A stretch of DNA of 64,000 nt from JBCDAP01 sp038747915 (GTDB taxonomy: Bacteria > Planctomycetota > Phycisphaerae > Phycisphaerales > UBA1924): positions 1 to 64,000 of the forward strand of contig JBCDJJ010000001.1 in assembly GCA_038747915.1 (NCBI GenBank), in the 5' to 3' direction. The notes beneath the pieces are model-generated. The model was given only the letters and a program-made list of their open reading frames with translations, was not told where the DNA came from and ran no database searches. Position numbers and translations under genes: made by a program. Shown here piece by piece: positions 16,022-24,967 of this stretch (positions are counted from its first letter, which is position 1; the number at the start of each line of letters is the position of its first letter).

Positions 16022-19000
16022 TCAGCCATTCTGCGCAGTGTCAAGGGATGGCGCCGTGATCGATGGCGACTTGAGACCATAGAAGATCGAGTACAGCACG
16101 GGCAGGAAGAGCATCGTGAGCAGGGTTCCGAAGCTCAGCCCGGCCATGATCGTGACCGAGAGGCCGATCCAGAACACATCGCTCAGCAGCGGGATCACGC
16201 CGAGCACCGTGGTTGCTGAGGCCAGCACAACGGGGCTGAGACGAGACTGAGCTGCGCGGATCAATGCCTCGGTGCGTGGCACACGAGCCTTGAGCTGGGC
16301 CTCGACCTCGTCGATCAGCACGATCGCGTTCTTCAGCATCATGCCGATCAGACTCATCAGGGCCAGCAGGGCGACGAATCCGAACGGTGCGTTGAAAGTC
16401 AGGAATCCTGCGGCGACCCCGATCAGCACGAACGGGATGGTTAGCAGCATCACGAAGAGCGGCCGATAGGCATTGAAGAGGGCCACCAGGATCGAGACGA
16501 TGATGATCGCCATCGGGGCGAGACCTGGGATGAGGCTTGCCTGCGAATCCATCTCGTCTTCGTACTCACCGCCCCATTCCATCGTGTAGCCCGGGGGAAG
16601 TTCGATCGCCTCGAGAGCTTCGGTCACGTCGAGGCGCAGATCCTTGAGACTGACTCCGTGAGCCGGATTCGCCTGCAGCGTGACGGTTCGACGGCGGTTG
16701 TAGCGACCGATCACGGGATCCTCGAACTCGATCGCGATGCCATCGGTCACCTGGCCGAGCGGCACCATCTCGGTTGATCCCGATGGGTTGACCTGGAGGG
16801 ACTCGAGCGTGTCGAAGTTCTGCCGCTCCTCGTCGGTGCGCCGCAGAATGATCGGGAGCAGGTCGTCGCCTTCGCGGTATGTGCCCACTTGCTGCCCGTC
16901 GAACGACAGCAACAGTGCATCTGCAACATCGTCGCGCGCCACCGATGCCCACCGTGCCCGTTCCTGGTTGAACCTGGGCTCGAAGCGTGGCACGCGTTCA
17001 CGCCAATCCGTGCGCACCGGGCCGGCTAACGGGCTGGACTCGACGGTAGCGACGGCCTCGTTCGCGATCGCGCGCAGCTGATCGAGATCGGCGGTCGCAG
17101 GACCGCTGAAGCGGAGTTCAAACGCCCAGGTGTTGGATGGGCCAACTCCGAACTTTCGCAGAGAGACCAGGTTGTCGGGCATGGTCTGGGCGAACCACGG
17201 TTCCAGGTCGAGAAGGAGTTGATCGATGTCCGACGTATTCTCGACATTCACCACCATTTGGGCGTAGGAGCCGAGCGGTGGCTCGGGTTCGACCGGCAGG
17301 TAGAACCGGGGCGGGCCGGAGCCGATGTAGCTGGCCACGGCTGTGACGCGATCGTCGGCGAGCAGGTGCGCCTCGGCGAGCACGAGGTCGTCCGAGATCG
17401 TTTGAATACGCGTTCCCTCGTAGCCGTACACGTCGATCATGAACTTGGACATCGACGAGTCGGGGAAGAAGAGCTGGCGGACGTACCCGAAGCCGTACAG
17501 CGACGAGGCGAGCAGCGCGATCATGCCGACCACGACGAGCAGCCGTGCCTTGATCAGGACCGCCAGGAGGCCCCTGAACGCGCTCATCAGCGGTGTTCGG
17601 TAGGGATCGGTGTCCGTAGACTTCGGATCCTTGACGAGATCGATGCACTGGAGCGGCGTGAGTGTCACCGACACCAGCCAGCTCACCAGGAGTGACGCTG
17701 CGATCACTGTGAAGAGCGAGCGGCAGTACTCACCGGCGCCCTCGGTCGAGGCGTAGATGGGATAAAAGGCGATCGCGCCGATGATGGTCGCGCCAAGGAG
17801 CGCGATCGCGGGCTCTTGCCCCGCGGCGATCGCGGCCTCACGCCTGGGCACGCCGCGTTTCATTCGTGCGCTCATGCCATCGGCGACGACCACGGCGTTG
17901 TCGACCATCATGCCGAGGGCGATGATGAGTGCGCCGAGCGACATCCGCTGCAGGTCGATCCCGAGCAACGACATCATCAGGAACGATCCGAGGATGGTCA
18001 TGACCAGCGCGGTGCCGATCACGATGCTCATCCGCACGCCCATGCCGATTGTGATCACGATGATCACAATGGCAACGGCCTGCCCGAAACTGACGAGGAA
18101 GCCCACCACGGCCTCATCGACCACATCCGACATCCAGTGGACGCGGTTGACTTCGATACCGATGGGTAGCGTCGGGATGAGTTCATCGAGCCGGGCGTCG
18201 ATCGCCTTGCCAACGGTGACGACGTTGGCACCGGGCGCGTTCGTGATCGAAAGCCCGATCGCCGGACGGCTGTTGTACCGCATCAGGCGGAACGGTGGAT
18301 CCTCGTAGCCTTCGCGGATGGTCCCGATGTCGCGGAGCCGGATCAGTTCATCGGCTTGGCCGGAGTCAGCACCCGCGCTCGTGCCTTCGGCATCTGAGTT
18401 ACCTGCCCGGACCGTGAGCTCTCCGATGTCGGCTGGTGATGAGAACGCGCCGGTTGGGCTGATCCGCAGCCGGCGGCTCTGCACGTCGATGCTGCCGGCA
18501 TCGACGATGAGGTTCTGATCCTTGAGCGTGTTCTCGATACTCGTGCTGGTGAGTCCGAGATTGGCGAGCTGGGTCTCGGCGACGTCGAAATAGACCACGC
18601 GCTGCTGCTCGCCCCACAGGTCGACGCGCGAGACGCCCGGGACAACGCTGAGTTCTTTCTTGAGAAAGTCTGTGTAGTCTTCGAGTTCGGCCGGCGTGAA
18701 GCCTTCGCCGATCACGGCCAGCTGCATGCCGTACACCTGCCCGACATCATCGGTGACTTCGGAGGGCACCACGCCCTCGGGCAGCGAGTCTTGAATATCT
18801 CGTACCTTGCTTCGGAGCTGGTCCCACACCTGCGGGAGTTCGTCCGACCAGTACTGAGCCTGGATCTCCGCGGTGATCGATGACTCGCCGGCACGGGAGA
18901 TCGATTCGACGACTTTGAGCTGCGAGAGCTCTTGGAGGGCAATCTCGATCGGATCGGTGACCTCGAGTTCAACCTCTTCCGGGCTTGCGCCCGGATAGAA

Positions 19001-19153
19001 CGTCGTGATTGTTGCCTGCTTGATCGAGAACTCGGGGTCCTCGAGCTGACCGAGCGAGAAGTAACCGGCGATTCCGGCAACCGCCACGATGGCCGTCAGG
19101 AAGTACGTGACCGCTTTGTTTTCGACCGCGAGCTTTGTCAGGCTCATCGCCAA
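16022..19153 (-). CDS. RND efflux pump, inner-membrane transporter (AcrB/HAE1-like)
   Basis: Proton-driven resistance-nodulation-division transporter of 1043 residues, the normal family length. It has an N-terminal helix, a large periplasmic domain with TTFYPGASPEEVELEVTDPIE (key residues PGA, EVE), the central membrane bundle with MSLGALIIALGMMVDNAVVVADG where the paired acidic relay usually lies, and the second half repeated (FGFVALLALMSLIGMMLKNAIVLIDE). The sequence is nearer to the MdtB/MexF-like heavy branch of acriflavin pumps than to metal pumps. It is third in order after the outer-membrane protein and adaptor genes, with a 6-base gap to the adaptor. Substrate cannot be told from the sequence. 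Confidence 0.95.
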   Translation of the reverse strand: MAMSLTKLAVENKAVTYFLTAIVAVAGIAGYFSLGQLEDPEFSIKQATITTFYPGASPEEVELEVTDPIEIALQELSQLKVVESISRAGESSITAEIQAQYWSDELPQVWDQLRSKVRDIQDSLPEGVVPSEVTDDVGQVYGMQLAVIGEGFTPAELEDYTDFLKKELSVVPGVSRVDLWGEQQRVVYFDVAETQLANLGLTSTSIENTLKDQNLIVDAGSIDVQSRRLRISPTGAFSSPADIGELTVRAGNSDAEGTSAGADSGQADELIRLRDIGTIREGYEDPPFRLMRYNSRPAIGLSITNAPGANVVTVGKAIDARLDELIPTLPIGIEVNRVHWMSDVVDEAVVGFLVSFGQAVAIVIIVITIGMGVRMSIVIGTALVMTILGSFLMMSLLGIDLQRMSLGALIIALGMMVDNAVVVADGMSARMKRGVPRREAAIAAGQEPAIALLGATIIGAIAFYPIYASTEGAGEYCRSLFTVIAASLLVSWLVSVTLTPLQCIDLVKDPKSTDTDPYRTPLMSAFRGLLAVLIKARLLVVVGMIALLASSLYGFGYVRQLFFPDSSMSKFMIDVYGYEGTRIQTISDDLVLAEAHLLADDRVTAVASYIGSGPPRFYLPVEPEPPLGSYAQMVVNVENTSDIDQLLLDLEPWFAQTMPDNLVSLRKFGVGPSNTWAFELRFSGPATADLDQLRAIANEAVATVESSPLAGPVRTDWRERVPRFEPRFNQERARWASVARDDVADALLLSFDGQQVGTYREGDDLLPIILRRTDEERQNFDTLESLQVNPSGSTEMVPLGQVTDGIAIEFEDPVIGRYNRRRTVTLQANPAHGVSLKDLRLDVTEALEAIELPPGYTMEWGGEYEDEMDSQASLIPGLAPMAIIIVSILVALFNAYRPLFVMLLTIPFVLIGVAAGFLTFNAPFGFVALLALMSLIGMMLKNAIVLIDEVEAQLKARVPRTEALIRAAQSRLSPVVLASATTVLGVIPLLSDVFWIGLSVTIMAGLSFGTLLTMLFLPVLYSIFYGLKSPSITAPSLDTAQNG

Positions 19154-19159
19154 GCCCCC

Positions 19160-20293
19160 TTAGTGCAGTTCGGGTTTGACCGGCTGTCCTTCTCTCAGAA
19201 AGCTCACGCCCGCGGTCACTACAATCTCACCGCGCTCGAGGCCGTCGGAGATGATGTAGCCGGTGCTGGCGAGCCCGCGAACAGTGACAGGGCGCTGGGA
19301 CACGGTGTTGGTCTCGGGATCGATGATCCACACGCTCGCATCACCGGATTCGGTCGGTGTGGCGAGCGCTGTCGCTGGTAGGACGAGGTCCGAGGCCATG
19401 GATTCACCGTCACGAACCGGGTCGGCGGCGGCGCGTCCGGCCATGCCCGGCAAGATGGTGATCCCCGGGGGTTGGTTCATGACGAGGGTGATCGGATAGG
19501 TCCGCGTCGTCTCCGAGGCCTCGGTTCCGATCTCGGAGATCTCCGCTGGCACCTCGACGCCCGGGTGCGCGTCGAACTCCACGCGGATGTTCGTCACATC
19601 GGTCGCGACCGCGATCAGCGCCTCGGGCAGGTTGATGACGAACTCGATGCGCGTCGTGTCGAGCAGGCGCACGATGGCTGTCCCCGCCTGGACGGTCTCG
19701 AAGTTCTCCACGAACGTGGCGACGACTCGTCCGCCGAACGGCGCGAGCAGGCGGGTGTCCTCGAGGGCGTCTTGAGCCGACTTGAGGGTGGCTTCCAGGG
19801 CAACGAGGTCGGCCTTCGCGACCGCCACCGCTTCGCGTGACTCGTCGATCGTGGCCTGCGCGATGGCTCCGGCGTTCTCGCGCTGAATGTTGAGATCCCG
19901 TTCGAGCTCGGCGTTTGCTTGCTCGAGATTGGCCTTCGCACGGTTGAGCGTGCCCTCGGCGTTGCGGACATCGGACTCGAAGTCGCGGGGATCGATCCTG
20001 GCCACGAGTGCTCCGGCGTCGATCTCGTCGCCGACGTCGATCGGGAAGGTGATCAGGGGGCCCGAGACCCTGAACGCGAGATTGACCTCGCGCGCGGCTT
20101 GTGCTCTGCCGGGAAAGCTGCGAGATACCAGCGGCTGCACATCGCCGACCCGGATGGCACGCACGGGGCGCACTGATTCGACTGGTGGCGGCGTCTCGCG
20201 CTCGCACCCAGCGATCACGAGCACCATCGACACAGCGACCAACGCTCGACGAAGGATCCGGGGTAATCTGTCTCGTGCTGGAGATTCCTGCAT
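19160..20293 (-). CDS. RND periplasmic adaptor lipoprotein (membrane fusion protein)
   Basis: Adaptor linking the RND pump to the outer-membrane channel. The N-terminus is a lipoprotein signal with lipobox VIAGC (C29). The barrel-sandwich halves lie around a coiled-coil hairpin: GRAQAAREVNLAFRVSGPL and GALVARIDPRDFE precede a long helical hairpin (about 112-175), followed by LLAPFGGRVVATFVENFETV. A beta-barrel and a membrane-proximal domain complete the 377 residues. It starts 2 bases after the outer-membrane gene stop and ends 6 bases before the pump gene, so the three are coupled. Confidence 0.94.
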   Translation of the reverse strand: MQESPARDRLPRILRRALVAVSMVLVIAGCERETPPPVESVRPVRAIRVGDVQPLVSRSFPGRAQAAREVNLAFRVSGPLITFPIDVGDEIDAGALVARIDPRDFESDVRNAEGTLNRAKANLEQANAELERDLNIQRENAGAIAQATIDESREAVAVAKADLVALEATLKSAQDALEDTRLLAPFGGRVVATFVENFETVQAGTAIVRLLDTTRIEFVINLPEALIAVATDVTNIRVEFDAHPGVEVPAEISEIGTEASETTRTYPITLVMNQPPGITILPGMAGRAAADPVRDGESMASDLVLPATALATPTESGDASVWIIDPETNTVSQRPVTVRGLASTGYIISDGLERGEIVVTAGVSFLREGQPVKPELH

Positions 20294-20295
20294 CG

Positions 20296-21936
20296 TCAGT
20301 TCTCCTGGTCGGGCGTCTCGAGGTACGTCGTGTCGGTCTCCCGAGGCGGCTGGAAGAGCACTCGGGGTGCTTCCGAGTAGCCCGGGTCGAGGATGCCGCC
20401 GTAGTCGGTCCGAGACCGCATATGGTCAGCGGTTGATTCTGGGATGAACTCGTTGCCCAGTCGGCCTTCCCACCCGCCACCGAGCGCCTTGTACGCCAGG
20501 ATGAGCTGCTCTGCGATGGCGCCCAGTCTGACCGCTGCGGCGTCTTGCTGCTCGGTCAGGAAGGTGTTGGCGTCGTTCACACGGATGAAGTCGACGCTGC
20601 CCTCTGTGTACTGTGTGGTCGCGAGTTCGAGTGAACGCGCCGCCGCGGTCGCGCTCTCTTCGAGGAAGGCGTACTCCTCTCGGCTCCGCAAGAAGCCATA
20701 GAGCGCATCCTCGACTTCGGCGGCCGCGTCGAGGACGGTGGCACGGTAGCTGGCGATCGCCTCCTGGTAGGCGGCGTCTTGCACACGGATATTGTTGCGG
20801 ATGCGGCCGTAGTTCAGGATCGGCCAGTTCACACCGAGTCCGATGAAGCCGGTGAACGACTTCGCCTCGAGGAGGTCGTCGAGTTCTGCGTTGGTGCCGC
20901 GCGGCGGGCCTGAGGTGGACGCCGCGAATCCTGTTGAGCCTGTGATGGAGATCGACGGGAAGAGATCGGCGGTCGCGACGCCGATTTGGGCACTCTGGGC
21001 CGCTGCGAGACGCTCGGCGAGGCGAATGTCAGGCCTCCGCCGCAGGAGCTCGGCCGGAGCCCCGATGACGATCTCGGCTGGTGCTGTGGGAATACCGATC
21101 CCGCCCGCGAGCTCCGACTCGAGCAGCTCGGGCGGGCGGCCGAGGAGCACGCAGAGCGACAGCTTCGCGGAGCGAAGATCCGCTTCGAGACTCGGGATGG
21201 TCGCCTGCGTATTGGCGAGTGTCGAGCGTGCTTCCGTGACGTCGAGCTCGGTGGTTGCGCCGTTGCGGAAGCGGACATCGGCGATATCAAGGGTGCTGCG
21301 CTGTGACTCGACGTTTGCCCGGGCGAGCTCAAGCCGCCGCTCGGTGGTGCGGAGACTGACATACGCCAGTGCAACTTCTGAGAGCAGCGACACCAAGATG
21401 TCGTCGTACTCAGCGATCGAAGCGAGCAAGAGGGCATCCTCGGTCTCGATGCCGCGGCGGAACCTGCCCCAGAAATCCAGTTCCCAGGCGGCGTCGAGGC
21501 TGACACCCGCTGATGAGAAGTATCGATCGTCGGAGCTGCCCGAGTCATTTCGGCTCAGCGCGGTCCGATCGACACCGCCGTTGAATGATTGCTCCTGCGG
21601 GAAGAACTCGCCGACAGCGATGCCTCGGCTCGCCCGGGCCTGCACCACGCGGAGGCCGGCGGCCTCGAGGTCGAGGTTCTGGCCGTAGGCGATCTCGAGA
21701 AGACGATCGAGTACAGGGTCGCCAAACACAGTCCACCACTCGGTGACAGAGGCGCGATCGTGTGGAAAGGTTGGCTGATCCGCATCAAGCCACTCGGTGT
21801 GCAGCCGTGCATCTGGCTGCTCGTAGTCGGGTCCGACCATGCAGCCGGACAGCACAACACAGGAAAGCGCCGTTGGGATCAAACGCACTCCTCCGGTACT
21901 CGCTCTCCGCGCCCCAGCTCCCCAGATCATCCGCAA
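20296..21936 (-). CDS. Outer-membrane efflux channel lipoprotein (NodT/OprM family)
   Basis: TolC-like outer-membrane factor of the lipoprotein branch. The lipobox is VLSGC (C32), followed by MVGPDYEQP, a NodT/OprM hallmark. Two OEP repeats follow, each with long helices rich in A, L, R and E, and the family marks AAWELDFWGRFRRG (key W, ELD, WGR) and LLRRRPDIRLAERLAAAQSAQIGVA. The C-terminal tail after residue 480 is about 60 residues longer than usual and low in pattern. It is first gene of the efflux operon; the promoter should lie in 21937-22072, shared with the divergent HXXEE gene. Confidence 0.93.
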   Translation of the reverse strand: MRMIWGAGARRASTGGVRLIPTALSCVVLSGCMVGPDYEQPDARLHTEWLDADQPTFPHDRASVTEWWTVFGDPVLDRLLEIAYGQNLDLEAAGLRVVQARASRGIAVGEFFPQEQSFNGGVDRTALSRNDSGSSDDRYFSSAGVSLDAAWELDFWGRFRRGIETEDALLLASIAEYDDILVSLLSEVALAYVSLRTTERRLELARANVESQRSTLDIADVRFRNGATTELDVTEARSTLANTQATIPSLEADLRSAKLSLCVLLGRPPELLESELAGGIGIPTAPAEIVIGAPAELLRRRPDIRLAERLAAAQSAQIGVATADLFPSISITGSTGFAASTSGPPRGTNAELDDLLEAKSFTGFIGLGVNWPILNYGRIRNNIRVQDAAYQEAIASYRATVLDAAAEVEDALYGFLRSREEYAFLEESATAAARSLELATTQYTEGSVDFIRVNDANTFLTEQQDAAAVRLGAIAEQLILAYKALGGGWEGRLGNEFIPESTADHMRSRTDYGGILDPGYSEAPRVLFQPPRETDTTYLETPDQEN

Positions 21937-22072
21937 CGGCCTCCTCGGTGCATCGAGATGCGCGTGTGAGCGCTCGCGTGCCGCGAGTGGCGACCATCAC
22001 CGTGCGGCGTACTGTCCTACTGGATAGTATGAAATCGGGTGAGGCACTGCAAGCATCGCAGCGGAGCGTCGT

Positions 22073-22936
22073 GTGGCCGAGTCAGTCTCCGAGAGTGATC
22101 AGTCGCCACCGGCACAAGCGGGGGTGCCGATCACGGCTGCTGCGTGCCTCGTTGTGTTCTTCGTGCTGATGTGGCTGCCGCTCGGGCACCGAGATTTTCT
22201 CGTCGAGCATTGGATGAAGGTTGGCGCGTTCTTCGCGCCGCTCATGATCTTCTTTGGCTTGCTGGGGAGATCAGGCCGGGGCGACTCGTGGTTACGCGAC
22301 ACGCGATTCGTGGCGATCGTCCTGACCGCGGCGTATTTGGTCCATCAGGTCGAGGAACACTGGATCGATCTGCTCGGGCGTGTGTATCCGCTGTACGAAC
22401 TGTTGAATCGTTTGTTGCAGGATGCGTTCGGTGACGAGGCGTACGGCGTCATGACGCCCGAGGCGATCTTCGTCATCAACACATCAGTGGTCTGGCTGGC
22501 TGGCTTTTTGGCGATCTTGCTCGCTCCTCGGCACCTCTTTCCGGCGGTGGCGTTGGCGGGGATCGTGCTCGTCAATGGCGTGGCGCACCTGATCCAGGCT
22601 CTCGTGTCGCTGTCGTACAACCCGGGCCTGCTTACGGCGTGTGTGCTGTTTCTTCCACTGGCATCCGCCGCGATCTGGTCGTTGTTGACGTCTCGTGAGG
22701 CGCGTCCGATGCACGTCGGTGCGGGCATCGCGTGGGGCGTGGCGTCACACGTGGTGCTCTTTGCGGGGCTGGTCGCTTCGGGTGTGTTCGAGGTCATACC
22801 GGTGTGGATGTATTACGCGGCGCTCGTCGCGTGCGCACTTGCACCGGCTCTGATGTTTCGATCATCGATGGTCATGGCGACTCGGCCTTCTGGTGGCGAG
22901 ATCACACCGGGCGAATCACCTCGGCCCTCGGCTTAA
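22073..22936 (+). CDS. HXXEE-motif integral membrane protein
   Basis: Hydrophobic protein of 287 residues with about eight membrane helices. It carries HQVEEHW (H91, E94, E95) in an early helix and NGVAHLIQAL later, matching the HXXEE family (PF13787-like), whose function is unknown; the conserved His and Glu residues inside the membrane suggest metal or proton chemistry. I start at GTG 22073 with GGAG 6 bases upstream. It is divergent from the RND operon (136-base gap) and its stop overlaps that of the convergent TetR gene by three bases inside TTAA. It may be controlled by that TetR protein. Confidence 0.82.
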   Translation: MAESVSESDQSPPAQAGVPITAAACLVVFFVLMWLPLGHRDFLVEHWMKVGAFFAPLMIFFGLLGRSGRGDSWLRDTRFVAIVLTAAYLVHQVEEHWIDLLGRVYPLYELLNRLLQDAFGDEAYGVMTPEAIFVINTSVVWLAGFLAILLAPRHLFPAVALAGIVLVNGVAHLIQALVSLSYNPGLLTACVLFLPLASAAIWSLLTSREARPMHVGAGIAWGVASHVVLFAGLVASGVFEVIPVWMYYAALVACALAPALMFRSSMVMATRPSGGEITPGESPRPSA

Positions 22937-23571
22937 GGCGACACGCTCTCGATGCCCGCTAGCGATACTTCTGCGATGAGATGCGCGATGCGCTCCGTAT
23001 CGCTTCGTGAGAGCGTCTTCTTCTTGAGCCGCTTTAGGATGACGCCCCTGCCGATGCGAAGCATGACGCACTGAAAGATCACGTTGAACGTCATGATCTC
23101 GAGGGTCTCGTCGTCCTCGATATCCGGTCGGATCGCCCGGATTGTTCGTTTCATTGCGAGGTGTCCCGGGGCGATGACTTTTCGATAGAACGCTGGGTTC
23201 GGGGGGGCACCGGGCTCCCCTTCGCCTTGGATGTACGACATCGCCACCTGCGGGTACTCGCCGATGCGCGCCTTGATCGTCGCCAAGGTGAGGACCTGTT
23301 CCTTGAACAGTGCGATCGCCTGATCGCGTGTCATCGCCGAGGCATCGGGCACGTCGGGAAAGAACGAGCTGATCGCTTCCGGTGCGAGTCGATCGATCGA
23401 TGCCTCGTACAACGCATCCTTGGATCCGAAGTGGTATCTGACGCTGCCGTGGCTGACACCCGCTCGCTCGGCGATCTGCCGCAGCGACGTTTGGCGATAT
23501 CCCTGCTTGATGAACAGCTCAACAGCGACATCCAGCAGCCTTTTCTTGAGCGCCGTATCCGACCCAGGCAT
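22933..23571 (-). CDS. TetR-family transcriptional regulator
   Basis: Repressor-type protein. The N-terminal TetR HTH reads TSLRQIAERAGVSHGSVRYHFGSKDALYEA (key residues A, AGVS, Y, HF, K, L, E), after a helix LLDVAVELFIKQGY. The C-terminal helical ligand domain (about 70-210) resembles the DUF1956/CecR-like type. I chose ATG 23571 (MPGSDTALKK) with AGGTGA 7 bases upstream; a longer frame upstream adds 19 unlikely residues. It is convergent with the HXXEE gene and about 1 kb from the RND operon head, and TetR proteins often control RND pumps, so that operon is a candidate target. This is inference from position. Confidence 0.9.
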   Translation of the reverse strand: MPGSDTALKKRLLDVAVELFIKQGYRQTSLRQIAERAGVSHGSVRYHFGSKDALYEASIDRLAPEAISSFFPDVPDASAMTRDQAIALFKEQVLTLATIKARIGEYPQVAMSYIQGEGEPGAPPNPAFYRKVIAPGHLAMKRTIRAIRPDIEDDETLEIMTFNVIFQCVMLRIGRGVILKRLKKKTLSRSDTERIAHLIAEVSLAGIESVSP

Positions 23572-23758
23572 CAACCAATCACCTCGACACGTATCTCCAG
23601 CCCGGTCCAGCGAGCAATGCACCGACATTTCAAAGACGAATCAGTACATGCCACTGTAGTCACGAACCGCAGGGTTGTGCGGCTCTCGGGGATCACCTTC
23701 GAGACGCAAGACGCCCGGATGAATGGAGCACCTGCACGTGAGATGGATTGCCCAGAAC

Positions 23759-24805
23759 CTAGCAGGGAGTGTCCTGCTTCCCGGCGAATAGAGGGGTTGA
23801 GAGATACCGCTCGACTCGGTCGCACAGCACGGTTGTCACAACCGCACCCGGTGGGAGGCGATCGAGCAGTAACTCCGCAGCGGCGACATTCAAGCCCGAA
23901 CTCGGGCCCACGGGGAATCCGGCGCGGATGAGCCGGTGCATGGTGTCGATCGCGAGGTCATCTGCAACCTCGATCTGCTTGATGCCGCCCGGGATGTCAT
24001 CCGGGCGGTAGAGCGTCGAGAACCCGTCTAGCACACCGGGAATGCGGGATGAGAAGCTGCACTGCTCAGCGACATCAAAGCAGCAACCGGCAACACACGC
24101 CGAATGTGACCGAACGATGGGCCGTGCCGCGAAGAGCGCAGCGTCGCAGCCCCGTGCGCGGAGCCCTCGCCCGACCCCCATGAGTGTGCCACCGGTCCCG
24201 ACACCGGCAACAAACGCATCGACTGTGCCACCTGGTGCGTGCTCGAGCAGTTCGACAGCCGTTCCCTGCTCGTGGGCAGCAACATTGTCTGGATTCTCGA
24301 ACTGCCGCGGCTCGTAGGCGCCGTGCTGCCTCGCGTGCGCGCGCGCTCGCTCCGCGGAACCACGGACTCCGAGATCTCGGTCACTGAGCACCACCTCGCC
24401 GCCGTAGGCGCGGATAATCTGCACGCGCTCTCGGCTGACACCCTCCGGCATGAACGCTGCGAAGCGAACCCCAATTCTAGCGCACACCATCGCAAGCGAG
24501 AGCGCCGTTGATCCGCTCGAGGCTTCAACAACCAAACCGCCCGGTTTGAGTTCACCACGCCGGAGTGCGCGAGTGATCATGTGGATGGCGATGCGATCCT
24601 TGATCGATCCGCTGGCGTTGAGATGCTCGAGCTTGCACCACACGACACCTCGCCCAAGATCGACGGGGAGCAGCGGTGTCGATACGGCTGACAGGTCCAC
24701 ACAAGCGGCGAACGGATGTTTCGCCTGATTCGCGGCAGGTGGAGGGGGCGTGTTGATGTGCCGTGTTCGTGACATCGCGATATGGTCAGCAGTGGGCGCC
24801 GTCAC
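23759..24805 (-). CDS. Cysteine synthase-like PLP enzyme (fold type II)
   Basis: Member of the cysteine synthase/cystathionine beta-synthase fold. The PLP lysine is in LNASGSIKDR (K69); the phosphate-binding loop is GVGTGGTLMGVG; the C-terminal PLP-ring contact is GPSSGLNVAAA. The substrate loop, usually TSGNTG in this family, is SSGSTA here, and the ending TVLCDRVERYLST has R where serine or glycine is normal. These changes suggest a beta-replacing enzyme with a different substrate rather than a standard O-acetylserine sulfhydrylase. A cysteine-rich stretch (CVAGCC) lies in the middle. No serine acetyltransferase is near. The start could also be the internal ATG (MSRTRH). Confidence 0.82.
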   Translation of the reverse strand: MTAPTADHIAMSRTRHINTPPPPAANQAKHPFAACVDLSAVSTPLLPVDLGRGVVWCKLEHLNASGSIKDRIAIHMITRALRRGELKPGGLVVEASSGSTALSLAMVCARIGVRFAAFMPEGVSRERVQIIRAYGGEVVLSDRDLGVRGSAERARAHARQHGAYEPRQFENPDNVAAHEQGTAVELLEHAPGGTVDAFVAGVGTGGTLMGVGRGLRARGCDAALFAARPIVRSHSACVAGCCFDVAEQCSFSSRIPGVLDGFSTLYRPDDIPGGIKQIEVADDLAIDTMHRLIRAGFPVGPSSGLNVAAAELLLDRLPPGAVVTTVLCDRVERYLSTPLFAGKQDTPC

Positions 24806-24967
24806 CCCTATGAGAACTTAAAACCACTCGGGGAAGTGTATCTCGCCATCCCGGCATCGCATCGAAATCGAGCACGTGTTTCCTGAGTGATGATATTCGG
24901 CGTTCGTTCTGCACCTGGGCGCGATCGTCGCGATTGCTCGGGAGTGACTGTTGCCGGCCCACTTGGA

